Shown: positions 49,601 to 59,713, counted from the stretch's first letter. The stretch is 64,000 bases of DNA from Gordius sp. MW1 (GCA_964036665.1 OZ038527.1:18126221-18190220); one strand, 5' to 3'. Notes: generated by a model from the letters alone, not told the origin. Translations and numbers: made by a program.

Positions 49601-50554
49601 CGTGGCTTTGGGAAGGGAGGGGCGACTTTTGAGGGCCCGAAAAGCCATGTCCCAAAACGATCGCGTCCTCTCTCGACCTCCCCCATCAGCTGATCCCACC
49701 GGCGAGGCTGGGACATCCGTCGTATCAACGACACGGATCGAAGGGGGTGGGAGTGGTGCAATAAATGTTTCATCGGGCGGTACCTCGACGACGATTGAGG
49801 ACGGCGATGTTTCGGGACCGTCAGCTGTTGATTCATCGTTATCGTCCTCGCTCGAGATTTCTCCTTCTTCCTCCTCCTCTGTTTCGGTCGCCGTACCGGC
49901 CCGTCGATGTCCCAACCATTTAAGACCACGTTTCCAAGCCCTTTGAACCGTGGATGTTGGGAGGGGTGTGGGTGGGGCAATCACTGAATCCTCTTCTCCT
50001 TCTGAACGATCAGCTGATAGCACAGAATCGACTCGGCTGTAATGAACTTTACTCACTTTAGGGGTTGTAGTAGCAATTGAGGTAGCCAAGGGAGGTTTGG
50101 AGACATAAGGAGGTATGTACATATTACGTTTGTGGTCCCCATATTCATAAGCTACAGATGAACGATAAGGACGCCGGGAAGCAGTGGTTAGAGGATAATC
50201 TAAGGCTTGATGGTGTAAAGATTGCCTGGACCGATCTGATTTTATCTTAGTCCTCGCATAGGTCTGTGTAGAAAACTTAAATTTAGAATCTGAAATAGGC
50301 CTTGGGCAAGGCCAATCTGGTTCATCTTCAGATGTTGTGGAATAACTTGAAGATATTGAGATCCTTGGTTCAGTTGCTATGCGAGATATCTTTTGTGGAG
50401 ATATAAGATGTGTGCCCTTAGTGTCTGCCTTATGAGATTTCAATTTAGGTGTATTAGCAATATTTGTTTTGGAATCGTCAAGGATCTCTTGTTCGTCTTC
50501 ATCCTCATTTAATTGTTTAGGTGTATGGTAAGGAGGAGTGTCACCTGATGCCAT
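40608..50554 (-). CDS. Inward-rectifier K+ channel (Kir), paralogue B, long N-terminus
   Basis: A second Kir subunit. Exons in transcript order: 50554-49479, 48457-47990, 47495-47176, 45902-45678, 40969-40608 (816 residues, phases 2, 2, 1, 1). Exon 1 adds about 358 residues of serine-, proline- and acid-rich sequence (ATETEEEEEGEISSEDDNDE) with no domain I recognise. Exon 2 holds the slide helix, first membrane helix (SKWRWAVIIF) and pore loop HTIGFG, with the intron cutting inside the last Gly codon. Exon 3 has the second helix (AITGAMIQGFVTGLIF) and the RPKKRA lipid-contact stretch. Exons 4 and 5 finish the cytoplasmic domain (ARTSYLPSEILWGYRFQKL). GFG rather than GYG is known from Kir6. 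The ATG at 50554 lies one base after an acceptor, next to a 5' exon. Alternatively exon 1 could stop at its own TAA at 49475 and be a separate 359-residue protein. The matching phase and strand favour joining. Confidence 0.78.
40970..43028. other. Kir B last intron, no gene seen
   Basis: The first 2 kb of the 4.7-kb intron hold a G-run near 41020 and moderately GC-richer sequence without open frames or named repeats. The short palindrome-like GCGACCTTTATAAGGTCGC is at 42851-42869. Confidence 0.4.
43029..45188 (-). mobile_element. Right arm of an inverted pair of tandem-repeat elements
   Basis: The mirror image of 34796-36262, but longer. It runs from TCGGGCCTTCGGCCCTCG at 43037 through ACTCCGTATAAACG and TTTGCTATGCAATTTATGGG at 43139, to CGAGCCCATAAATTGCATAGCAATTAAT at its right end. 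Between lie six tandem units of about 108 bases (units start near 44224, 44332, 44441, 44548, 44655 and 44785), each TTGGCCAATGGTCATTTTTT..CATTGGTCAGCAGCCAGGACACGG..AAAAGTGGATATAAA. A 35-base segment GATAGAGATGAGGGGTGGGGCACCTCTT is doubled at 45005-45060. It lies wholly in the last intron of Kir B. Confidence 0.8.
43415..43486 (-). tRNA. tRNA-like sequence, probably a pseudogene or SINE head
   Basis: On the minus strand the 72 bases contain TGGTATAGTGGTTA (box A / D-arm), TTGTGAA at the anticodon loop (GTG, His-type reading), and GGGGTTCAAGT (box B / T-arm), with tRNA-like spacing. The acceptor stem (GCCAGCA against GGGGACA) and the anticodon stem do not pair, so a working tRNA is unlikely. 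It sits inside the right arm and was not seen in the left one. Confidence 0.4.
45427..45587 (+). mobile_element. hAT-type MITE, subfamily A
   Basis: Ends CATGGGCGTAGCCAGC and TTGGCTGCGCCCATG. It holds a run of about 14 G near 45459 and 12 C near 45562, and AGCCATAATTTTAATAAATTT. It lies in the last intron of Kir B, about 90 bases from exon 4. Confidence 0.8.
47540..47700. mobile_element. Partial copy of the TGTAAAACGG MITE
   Basis: Shares TTCGACTAAGAAAAAC, GGTCTG and GCCGTTTTTACAAC with the element at 6950-7113. The left end is worn. It lies in the Kir B intron next to exon 3. Confidence 0.45.
48476..48503 (-). repeat. Isolated CCCATAAATTGCATAGCAATT motif
   Basis: An exact copy of the 21-base end motif of the inverted arms. 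It lies 19 bases upstream of the acceptor of Kir B exon 2, so it occupies the pyrimidine-tract side of that intron. A worn copy is at 46048-46072. Confidence 0.45.
49276..49421 (+). mobile_element. hAT-type MITE, subfamily A
   Basis: Ends CATGGGCGTTCCCAGC and TTGGCTACGCCTATG. The flanks TCATTATA and CCATTATA agree at 7 of 8 bases. GGGGCAAAATGATCATTTTTT and AGCCATAATTTTA are kept. It lies in the first coding intron of Kir B, about 57 bases from exon 1. Confidence 0.8.
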
Positions 50555-50712
50555 ACTATTAAAGTGAATTAATATTGATCCTTCTTCTTACCATATAGCT
50601 GGACAAATCAATTATTAAAGGCATAAAATCTAAATTGTTCAATAAATAGAGTTAAATCTCTTACAATAATCATAAATTGTTAATATTTATGAATTTTAAC
50701 ACAAACTTACCT

Positions 50713-50880
50713 GCAGACAATAAAAGTGGAATGAAGATTCAGCGGATCGGTACAAAATCGTTTGCTTACTTATTAATACATCCAAGTCATCAACTATTTC
50801 GGCATTTCTTGCAATCTACTTGTGACCATATTTAAAAAAGGGCATTAAATTAGATTTAAAATTAGTTAGAATTTTGATTA
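50713..50880 (-). other. Likely 5' untranslated exon of Kir B
   Basis: On the minus strand CTGCAG|GTAAGT at 50713/50712 is a textbook donor. An acceptor TTTAATAG ends at 50556, two bases before the Kir B ATG, giving a 157-base intron in the leader. The exon's 5' edge cannot be read from sequence; 50880 is an upper guess set by the gypsy LTR boundary at 50907. Confidence 0.5.
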
Positions 50881-50906
50881 TATATATTTTTATACTTAAA
50901 GGTTAT

Positions 50907-51100
50907 TGTAGAGAGGTAATTGGAGTGCGAAGTGCCTCAAGGTATATGTTATTTACCGATGTGATGTCAATCAAATTATCGTTAATTAGTTATGTGCGGA
51001 ATGTATTGTATACGTTTGATATACACGTTTTTACTCACTTTTCTATTATTGTATTGCTTCGAAACCTGTCTGTAGTAAATAAAGATCCCCAACTCCAATA
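50907..51100 (+). repeat. Left LTR
   Basis: Begins TGTAGAGAGGTAATTGG and ends CCAACTCCAATA. Differs from the right LTR at roughly ten positions plus short indels. AATAAA at 51079 could serve as the poly(A) signal. Confidence 0.92.
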
Positions 51101-51101
51101 G

Positions 51102-51119
51102 TGGCGACGTAAAGGATAA
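51102..51119 (+). other. Primer-binding site
   Basis: TGGCGACGTAAAGGATAA starts one base past the LTR. TGGCGAC is a usual start of primer-binding sites in Ty3/gypsy elements, where the 3' end of a host tRNA pairs. I cannot say which tRNA. Confidence 0.55.
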
Positions 51120-51125
51120 GCTTAA

Positions 51126-51752
51126 GTGGGAATGCAGAAATATAAAACAACGGCTAACATCGACGCTTTTATAACACAATTTGAGCTATTCCTAAGGAGC
51201 AATAAGACGGAGACAGATGAGCAAAAAGCAGCTCTATTATTAACCAGCCTTGATAGGGAGGCATTCCAATTAATACTAGAGGATTATAGACCGCAAGAGT
51301 TGACAGGAATTACATATGAAGAAGCTAAAAATCGGTTAAAAAAATTATTCCAAAGGAATTCAGGCGCGAGGGCAAAAAGGTATGAATTCTTAAAGGTCCG
51401 ACAAGGCCAGGGAGAGACGATGGACACGTACGCTAATAGACTCAAGGCCGGAGCTAACAGCTGCAACTTCGGAAACGAAGAATTGCAGAACAGAATCGTC
51501 GACCAATTCATTATAGGATTGCGCGATAGAAGCTTACAGGCGAGACTGCTGGCAGAAAATGACATCAAATGGGACCGCCTACGCGAGCTGGCGTTAACGG
51601 CCGAGACGATACACGAAGGGGTTAAGCACTTTGCAAGACGGGTCCGAAGAGGCGTGGAGTGTAGTGGCGGGACGAGAAGCGTGGCCTGGGCCGGTCCGAA
51701 TTCCCAGGTTAAAACATGCTTTAGATGTGCTAACTGTAGATATATATATTAA
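51126..51752 (+). pseudogene. gypsy gag-like ORF
   Basis: About 200 codons, with a first ATG at 51132. The pattern (FELFLRSNKT, EEAKNRLKKLFQR, RQGQGETMDTYANRLKAGA, NRIVDQFIIGL) is that of retrotransposon Gag proteins. The usual CCHC zinc knuckle is missing: only C-x2-C-x2-C remains at the end, where the frame runs into the pol frame. A deletion at the gag/pol border is likely. Confidence 0.75.
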
Positions 51753-54616
51753 TAACGAATTATTCCAATGCATCTTCGATACCGGCGCCACGGTATCGAT
51801 AATACCGGCGCGAAGATGGGCAAAGGAGATCCCACTCAACAAAGAGCCCGTCCCGACTGTGTACGCGTACGGCCACGAGGAAATAAAGATCGTAGCCAAG
51901 GTGCAAGCTGATGTCCGATTGGGGGACATGAGAAAACAGCTGTCGTTATTGATATCAGACGTAGCTGGGCCGCCGTTGTGTGGGATTGATTGGATCCAAA
52001 AATTTGAGCCCGAAATTTGGCGACGAATTCGTTGGAATTCCAGAGCTGCGGCGGAACGGTTCGCGGTAAATTACGTGAAAAGACCGAAGGATTCCAAGTC
52101 CGCCATCTGGCACGTGATGAAGCAATGGGAGGGCCAGCTAAACGAATTTTCAAAAGCAGTCAAGGGAATAACGGTAGAAGTACCGTTAAAAGAGGGCATA
52201 GATCCCGTATTTATCCCCGCACTTAGGGTGCCGATGGCGTGGAAGGAAGAAGCAGAAGAAGAGCTGGACAAATGGGTCAGAGACGGGGTGATAGAACCGA
52301 TCGATTTCTCAAGATGGGCCAGTCCAGTGGTACCCGTGAAAAAAAGCGATGGGACTCTTCGATTATGTATTGATTACCGGTTTACTATAAACAAATACGT
52401 TCAAGGATTGTTGTACCCTTACCCAAAATCGACGATTTGTTAAATAAACTCGATAAAGCGTGTTGTTTTACTAAGCTGGACCTAACGTAAGCGTACTTAC
52501 AACTCGAATTAGGTCCAGAAACGAGCCAACGATTGATTATCTCCACGCACAAGGGCCTATTTAAAGTGAACCGAATGCCTTTTGGCTTAAATTGCGCCGC
52601 GGCGATTTTCCAAAAAATAATGGATCAGATATTAGGAGGCATGGAGGGGGTAGCGGTATACATTGATGATATACAAATCGCGGGGGAAACGGAAGAAATC
52701 CACAACGAGCGGTTACTCAAAGTACTAGAAACGTTACAAAAATGGGGTTTCGTGCCAAACATTTCCAAGAGCATCTTGTGGGCGAAGGAAGTAACATTTT
52801 TGGGATATGTAATAAGTAACAAGGGAATTCAAATCAACGACAATAAAGCCGAACTGGTCAAGCAGTGGAAAAATTTAACAAACAAAAATGAAATATAAAT
52901 CGTTCCTAAGGTTAACAGCATATTTTTCAAAGTTTATTAAGGACTACGCCAAAATCGTGCACCCGATTTAGAAACTCATGAAAAAAAACGTGCTGTACCA
53001 CTGGGGTGGAGAACAACAAGACGTATTCGAAGCCATCAAGTCCGCGCTGCCCCCGTACTGGCATACTTTAATGGAGATTGGGAGACTGGCCTGGTCGTAG
53101 ACGCCTCTGGTACAGGGTTAGGGGCCATCTTACAGCAACGAGCACCAGGGGAGAATTGAAGAGTGGTGGCCTATGCTTCAAGAGCGTTAAACGATAGCGA
53201 AAGCCGGTATTCGACGATCGAACGAGAGGCCCTTGCGGTGGTTTATGGACTAAAAAAGTTCAATGAATATACAAGGACGGAGCGTTACAATCATGACGGA
53301 TCATAGACCCCTAGTATATATATTCGATCAGAGCAAAAGGGGCAAAAAACAATGGTCACCACGTCTTACTAGGTGGGCGCTCTTGGTATCAGGCTACACG
53401 ACCAAGTTTGTGTACAACAAGGGATCCGAAAACGCGGCACTTTTCTAGAAAACCGAACGAAAACGCGTATCAGGTTAGCGAGGAAATGCCAGAAGACTCG
53501 ACGAATCCGTTTATATCATTGGACGTAGTAAGACAACACACCTTGGACGACCCGGGGCTGCGACAATTAAAAGAGTGGATTAGAGGTAAACAAAACACAA
53601 TGGTCGCGTATGGGCTAAAACGCTCCTACGAAAAACACCTGCCAAAGTTACACGAAGCCAAAAGCATAATATTTACAAAGGACGACGATTATTAATTCCG
53701 GCTAAGTTACGAGGAGCGGTACTCCAAAGATTACATAGGGGCCACGTGGGTATCAAGCGGATGCAAGAAGTGGCGGGGCAGTATATATGGTGGCCTACTC
53801 TCGACGATGACTTATTGAGCGTAGCGAAAGGGTGCCGGAATTGCAATTACACTGCCGCGGCGGCGAAAAAGGCACCGTTGATAGAGTGTCAACCAGCCAT
53901 AAACCATGGGTTCAAGTACATATCGATATCATGGGTCCTCTCAAGGGTAAGTCATACCTGGTGATGGTGGACAATAGCTCGAAATGGGTAGAAGTGTTTA
54001 AATTAGAAGACACCACAGCGACCACCATTATAAAAATTTGCCGAAACGTTTGCTAGATATGGAAATCCGCCATGGCCCGCAATTCAAAGGGCAGGAATTA
54101 CAGAATTTTTGCAAGATGAGAGGGATTAATCAGCGATGGACAGCTCCTTACCATCCTGCGTCTAACGGTCTGGCAGAAAGATATGTACGATTAATTAAAG
54201 AAGCCATTATTAGAAACGAGTCGGAAGTAGGGCTAAGTAGATTTTTAGAAAACTACAGATCTACAAAACACCCCACAACCAATAAAAGCCCAGCAGAGGT
54301 GATGCTAAAAGGGCGTATGCGAACCGAATGGGAGGTATTGAGGGAAACCGTACCACAACAATGGGTAGAGACCGGGAACCCGCGGATGTTCAACGTAGGA
54401 GACTTGGTTTGGGTACGTATGTTTTTAGGACCAAGCAAATGGGTAGAAGGCACGATAAAATCCAAGCACGGTAGTCGGTCCTACGATGTATGGGCACAGG
54501 GAAGAAAACACCACCGACACGTGGATCAAATAAGGAAACGGAAAATCTTGGATTCTACCACACTTGACAAGAGAACGGGTGGCCGCAAAGGATATCATCA
54601 GAAAGGGAAGCAGTAA
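51631..54616 (+). pseudogene. gypsy pol region (protease, RT, RNase H, integrase)
   Basis: The protease has IFDTGATVSIIPA near 51775. RT spans about 52270-52880, with SDGTLRLCIDYR, a stop in the TKLDLT segment, PFGLNCAAAIFQ and the catalytic YIDD at 52660. RNase H at about 53095-53330 has VVDASGTGLGAILQQ, YSTIEREALAVVYG and TDHRPLVYIF. Integrase from about 53720 has a zinc-binding part with HRGHVG and CRNCN (one stretch out of frame), HIDIMGPL, and a segment with PYHPASNGLAERYVR. At least six frame breaks make it inactive. Confidence 0.85.
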
Positions 54617-54773
54617 CAAGTGCTATAAGGGACCAAATGCAAAACCAGTCAGGAACGCCCAGAGAAGAACCTAGAAGGGAACAAATTCAAAAATAGTCAG
54701 GAACGCCTAGAGAAGAACCTAGATACCCGCAGCGTAGTCGGAAACCGCCAGCATTCCTTAAGGATTTTGTCTG

Positions 54774-54788
54774 TGAAAAGGGGGGAAC
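54774..54788 (+). other. Polypurine tract
   Basis: GAAAAGGGGGGAAC lies directly before the right LTR, the expected primer for plus-strand synthesis. Confidence 0.7.
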
Positions 54789-54981
54789 TGTAGAGAGGTA
54801 ATTGGAGTGCGAAGTGCCTCAGGGGATATGTTATTTACCGATGTGTTGTCAATCAAATTATCGTTAATTGGTTATATGCGAATGTATTATATACGCTGGA
54901 TATACACGTTTTTACTCACTTTTCTATTATTGTATCGCTTCGAAACCTGTCTGTAGTAAATAAAGATCCCCAACTCCAATA
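54789..54981 (+). repeat. Right LTR
   Basis: TGTAGAGAGGTAATTGG to CCAACTCCAATA, followed by the GTTAT duplication. Confidence 0.92.
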
Positions 54982-54989
54982 GTTATAAC

Positions 54990-56660
54990 TATTGCATAAC
55001 ACATGAGTTTGAGGATACTTTATAGGTTGTGTAACTAACATAAATTACATCTAAGAATGTTTATTTGCATTAAGCTAGAGATTACTCAATTAAATATTGG
55101 AGGGCACAACTATTCTATTGGCAAGATATAGCACTTACAAGAAACTTTGGTTTTACTTAAGGCAGTGATATTTGCCTTTAAAAAGATTGTTTGGTGTTAT
55201 TTTAGATATTTTTATGTCAATTTGTTATATAAATTAACAAGTGTTAAAACTAAAATTGGTCGACAAACACATAACAGCTTAAAAATTGTTGAAAATATGG
55301 AATAAATGATAGAATATGATAATGATGATAAAGGAAAGATTATGCTGATAATGATAATTTATTAATTTGTAAATTATTATCCTAGGAGGGACGTGAAATA
55401 TAAAAAACGATAAAGAGATAATTATAGCAATAACAAAATCTGTAGATAATGATATATGAATAAAAATTATAATAACACTGGTCAACAAATAATGGACTTG
55501 TGAAATCAACCGACAATAGATTCTGATAGAGTTTTTACGGTGAGCACAACTATACTTTTATAGAGTTTTTTACGGTGAACACAACTATACTTTTAGTTTT
55601 TTTTTATATATTCGCTGTCAAAGTTGCCAAAATCAGCTATTTAGCGTTTTTCAAACATCAATAACTAGCGAACTAATAGGCAAAAATTCAGTTAAATAGA
55701 TTTAATTTGTAGATAAATGGACGAGGTATAAAATAAAAAGTTCATTTTATCATAGCACGATTAATTATTAAATTATATGCCAAATTAACTTATCGCTATC
55801 TTTTTACATTGACAAATTACCCTAGACTTGAGGTCACTCTCCCTTCCCTTTAACACAAATAGAGATCAAATAGTGAGAAACGTCTAATTAAAAGATGATC
55901 GGAAAAAGATGAATAATAAAAGAGTAGTATTTTGACAAAGCATATTCAATTAATATAATAAAAATGTAATTGTAATTGCAACTATTTCCTTGTGACTGTT
56001 TAATTGCCAAATACATTATGTACAATTTTAAAATAAATGCCATTAACAAACTAAATACTTAATATTTTAAAACTCCATTATGTAAATGAGTCATCATGAA
56101 TTAATATTAAATAATAAGTGTAAACATAAATATTTGCTATAAGTTTGCTATTGAACAATATTAGAACCTTTCACTATAATTTTTGTTAATCTGCTAATAC
56201 TTTGCATATTAAAGGATAAAAGTAATCCTATTGAAATTGCATATAATGAAATGTGTGCTATATAATACATGCTAGTATTTATCGCATAATGTTTATATTA
56301 GGGATATGTGGCGAATAAGGTACTTAAATTTATTATAAACAAAATCAAATACTAATGAGTTTGAACCAAATGTATAAAAAAATAATACATATAACTATGG
56401 AAAAATTTTAATATCAACAAATGGTCTATCACTAAATAATTTTTGTCTATATGTAATAGGATTTATTGTATTTGTTTTTAATTATAATAAACTTAGTTAA
56501 TTATTCTAAGCATTTATTAGATATTGGTCTTGGAAGGGAAAAATATATACTTTATCAATGAGACAATATTATGTTGATGAAGTAACTTGAAAATATTTGT
56601 TGATGCTAAATAATATTCATAAAATAGATAAAGTATGTTACTTTAAATGGAATTGACAGA
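54990..56660. other. AT-rich intergenic DNA, no gene seen
   Basis: Only a short direct repeat (ATAGAGTTTTTTACGGTGARCACAACTATACTTTT, near 55515-55600) stands out. No coding or RNA signal. Confidence 0.4.
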
Positions 56661-56669
56661 ATGCTCGTT

Positions 56670-56841
56670 ATGGGCGTAGCCAGGTTTTGGATTGGGGGGG
56701 GGCGAAAGTTGTTAGGTTCAATTATGGAGGGGGCACATACTTTTTTTTAATTTTTAAGGGTTTTTTATTGAATTTTCTGTTCTCACATTTAGGGGAGCGA
56801 GGCGGCCTCTGCTCCTGCCTCTACCCCTGGCTACGCCCATG
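56670..56841 (+). mobile_element. hAT-type MITE, subfamily B, exact 8-bp duplication
   Basis: Ends ATGGGCGTAGCCAGG and CCTGGCTACGCCCATG. ATGCTCGT occurs directly before (56661) and after (56842). Contains GGATTGGGGGGGGGCGAAA and GGGGGCACATACTTTTTTTTAA. Confidence 0.88.
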
Positions 56842-56999
56842 ATGCTCGTTGTAACCATACAATTGTTATTTTTTATTATAGCCCTTCCAAACACCTCCAT
56901 AATGTTTAAATAATATTTGTTAATTATGGCGCTAAATGTAGCATTGATATTCGGGATGCATTTTTTGGATTGTGTATAAAAACCGATACATTGCAACTC

Positions 57000-58250
57000 A
57001 GATAAAATTTATAAGAAACAGGGGTGACAAACAAGATTTTTTTATTAACGAAACCAAATCATCATTTAGATTTTAGATCTAACCCGGATTTCGCCAAGAG
57101 GCAAAATTTTTGTACTATTATTTCAACTGAATTCTTTGAGGTTTATTTAAATTAACTATATTTATCTCCTTAATGGAATCATTAATTATACAAATTAATT
57201 AATTGTTTTCGATAAAAAAAAAGTTCTAACTAACCTGAAATCTAGAATAGCAGAGTATCGTAGGGAAGGGGGTTTTCGGGTTAGAACCCCCTCCCCCCGC
57301 CCCCATTGCCAAAAAATTTGAATTTTTTTCAAATTATACGGAAAAATTCAATGATATTAATAGGGGTCTTGTTAGTGTGGCGTATATAAAAAATAATAAA
57401 TAATCTTTATTAATTTGATATTTAATTTAATTCTAACACTATTTATACAAAACTTTTCTTTCCCGAGTGCGTGTCTTCTAATAAGAAGAAATTTACTTCT
57501 TAGTTATTTCTCTAAAAAACTATCTCAACCTCTAAAATAAACGAGGGAAGATGCTGATACAAGCCTAATTTTAGTTATAAAGGTAACCAATAATTATATT
57601 TTTCTAAGTATTTAACATGGTTATTTAAACTTACATTAGTATATAGAAATTGCGGGTATACCACTAGAGAAAAGTAAAATATTAAAATATAAATAATTAA
57701 TACTCAATTTATATATGATAGTTTTACAAAGTGTTTTGAACATTTCATTCATGCATGCTTCATTTCATTTTTAAACATACTTCAAAATCTAATTTCTTTA
57801 GAAATTGTGCCTGCTAATTCAACAGTGAAAATTGATGTAAAAATTCAACTAAAGATTAGTATTCCTTATGGTTTAGAAAAATTATTTTTAAGTTTACTTT
57901 TTAATGATCATGATATAGCTAACTATATTTAAGCAAATATAACTGGCTCCGCAAACCTGGGCACGGATTGGCTTTCTGTTAAAAATTGCAGGTCGGGCTT
58001 GGACGAGCGTTATGGTAATAAAACGGGCTCAAGACGGGCCTAGCTATTAGTAGGGGCAAAACCTTCTTATTTAAATCTAATGTTGTTTTTTATGATGTTT
58101 ATCAAATTTTATTATTATTTAACTTTACATTATAATTAAATCTATATTAATTTTTGTTTTGTTTCGTATCCTGCTACCACTCAACTAGTTTATTGACTAC
58201 CAGAGTAAAAAACGTATATCCAATAGACCAATGTTCGCGGTATAATGTTA
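57000..58250. other. AT-rich DNA with one CGGGC segment, no gene seen
   Basis: A G/C-run pair near 57270-57305 resembles the inside of a worn G-tract element. 57955-58045 carries a CGGGC-family segment. Nothing coding is visible. Confidence 0.35.
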
Positions 58251-58252
58251 TG

Positions 58253-58475
58253 TAATCAAACAGGTAAGATAACAATGCGTTGGATATAAATGTAGACCAA
58301 ATACCGGGGGTAAAGGAAAATCAATAATAGGGTTTTCGGATGTAAGACGATATATGCGATATGTATGCGATCTATGTTCCTCGTTAGTTTTTCCACAATT
58401 TATAGCCCATTCACGCACAGTCTTCTCTAGCTCATTTGCGTAGGCGTTATTCTCTGCTGTGTGAATAAAGAAATT
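58253..58475 (-). other. Coding-like segment, unknown, minus strand
   Basis: One minus-strand frame stays open for about 70 codons without an ATG. It includes NAYANELEKTVREWAINCGK and HRSHTYRIYRLTSENPIIDF, then a stop near 58253. The composition (few rare codons, GC-richer than flanks) suggests true or once-true coding. The short ELEKTVREWA helix recalls transposon-linked proteins, but I cannot assign a family. Confidence 0.3.
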
Positions 58476-58884
58476 AAAAAATTATTGAAGACATGCAGAT
58501 ACAACATCTACAGTGTGTTATTTATTCATAGAACTTGTGAATAAGTGGATTCCATAGTTTTTTTTATAAAAGGATCGTGAAAAATTAACAAAAATAGGTA
58601 CATTTAGTTGTATATTATCATAAATGGTTTTATGCAGCTTCAAGTGCCGCTAGTAAAAATTTAACGGCGCGTTACTTGTTGGAAGAAATAAAAGCCTGTT
58701 TGAGACTGATATATTCAACATGATTAATATTGAACATTTTTTCAACATATATGTAAATGATTGTTTTAATATTGACAAAAAATAATTAAAAGCCCCAGTA
58801 TATATAAGAAATGGGAAGGTGTAGGCTGGGTCTATGCTTTGCAAAAAATCAGCGGAGAGAACTCGAGCTTATAATTTTATTTTA

Positions 58885-59010
58885 GCGGTCCCGAAGCGAG
58901 ACAGTTTTTGGTACTGGTGGCCAAATTAAGCCAAAAAGGCCCAAGCAAGTGTTTAGTTCAAACAATGGCCCTAATTAGCGCAAACCAAAAAATTGGAAGT
59001 AGCTCTTAGC
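58885..59010 (+). other. Exon-like segment, unknown
   Basis: After an acceptor TTTATTTTAG, a frame reads GPEARQFLVLVAKLSQKGPS and KCLVQTMALISANQKIGSSS, then a stop. A GTAGCT donor-like site just before the stop could end it instead. Upstream, 58812-58868 is open in the same frame (EGVGWVYALQKISGENSS) up to a TAA. It looks like one or two exons of a gene I do not recognise, or a pseudogene. Confidence 0.35.
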
Positions 59011-59713
59011 AATTTGCGTCTCTGAAGATATTATTAATGCATTTTTCACCAAAACCCATCTTAGATATTTAATTTATATAATTTTAATTCGTTTTTGTTT
59101 AATCAAAATTCTTTGACAGAAAATTTACCCCCACCCCGCATAATTAGCTAGTTCTGCCTCTGCCACTTCTGTATGTGTATATAAGCTTAATAGATTTTTG
59201 TTTAATAGTATTATTTATTAAATTTTGTTGAAACCTGTCCCCCCCCCCCTGAGGCAATCCTCGCTACACCTATGGAATATGGAGATCTGTATCGTGATGA
59301 CGCGCGAATTGCGAATTAATTCGCACAAAAATAACAAATGTATTAATTAAATAGAAGGCGTTCATAGTCATAGTGAAACCGCAGACGATTATTTTCGCAA
59401 GCGGCTAAACAATTTCGCGAAACAAAATTCGCTTCGCTTTTTTTTGCTTCGCCCGTCATCACGAACGCGGGGTTATGCTAGAAACTCAGGAACTTTATTA
59501 AGCTAAATTTTGCTGAAGTGATTCAAATGGCACAAATATTAACTAAAATAAGATGGTTTATGGTATATGGCTTTGTCTTAAAGTCAAGAGACCTCTAAAA
59601 TCTACTCTCGACACCCACCAGCTTACAAATGTTATTGAAGCTACTGCATAATAAAAACACCTTTTTGTTTCCCCATTGCACCGAGACATTAAAGAGTATG
59701 TCCATCGATAAAT

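Larger units (their letters stand above)
50907..54981 (+). mobile_element. Ty3/gypsy LTR retrotransposon, complete but decayed
   Basis: 4075 bases between GTTAT duplications at 50902-50906 and 54982-54986. It has two LTRs of about 193 bases, a primer-binding site next to the left LTR, a purine tract before the right LTR, and gag, protease, RT, RNase H and integrase in that order, the Ty3/gypsy arrangement. Several stops and frame changes interrupt pol. No envelope-like frame is seen between integrase and the right LTR. Confidence 0.92.

Noticed and set aside
49564-49980. Second minus-strand frame and a plus-strand frame in Kir B exon 1
   Set aside because: Both are shadows of the 358-codon frame, which has a start next to an acceptor, a donor and the right phase.
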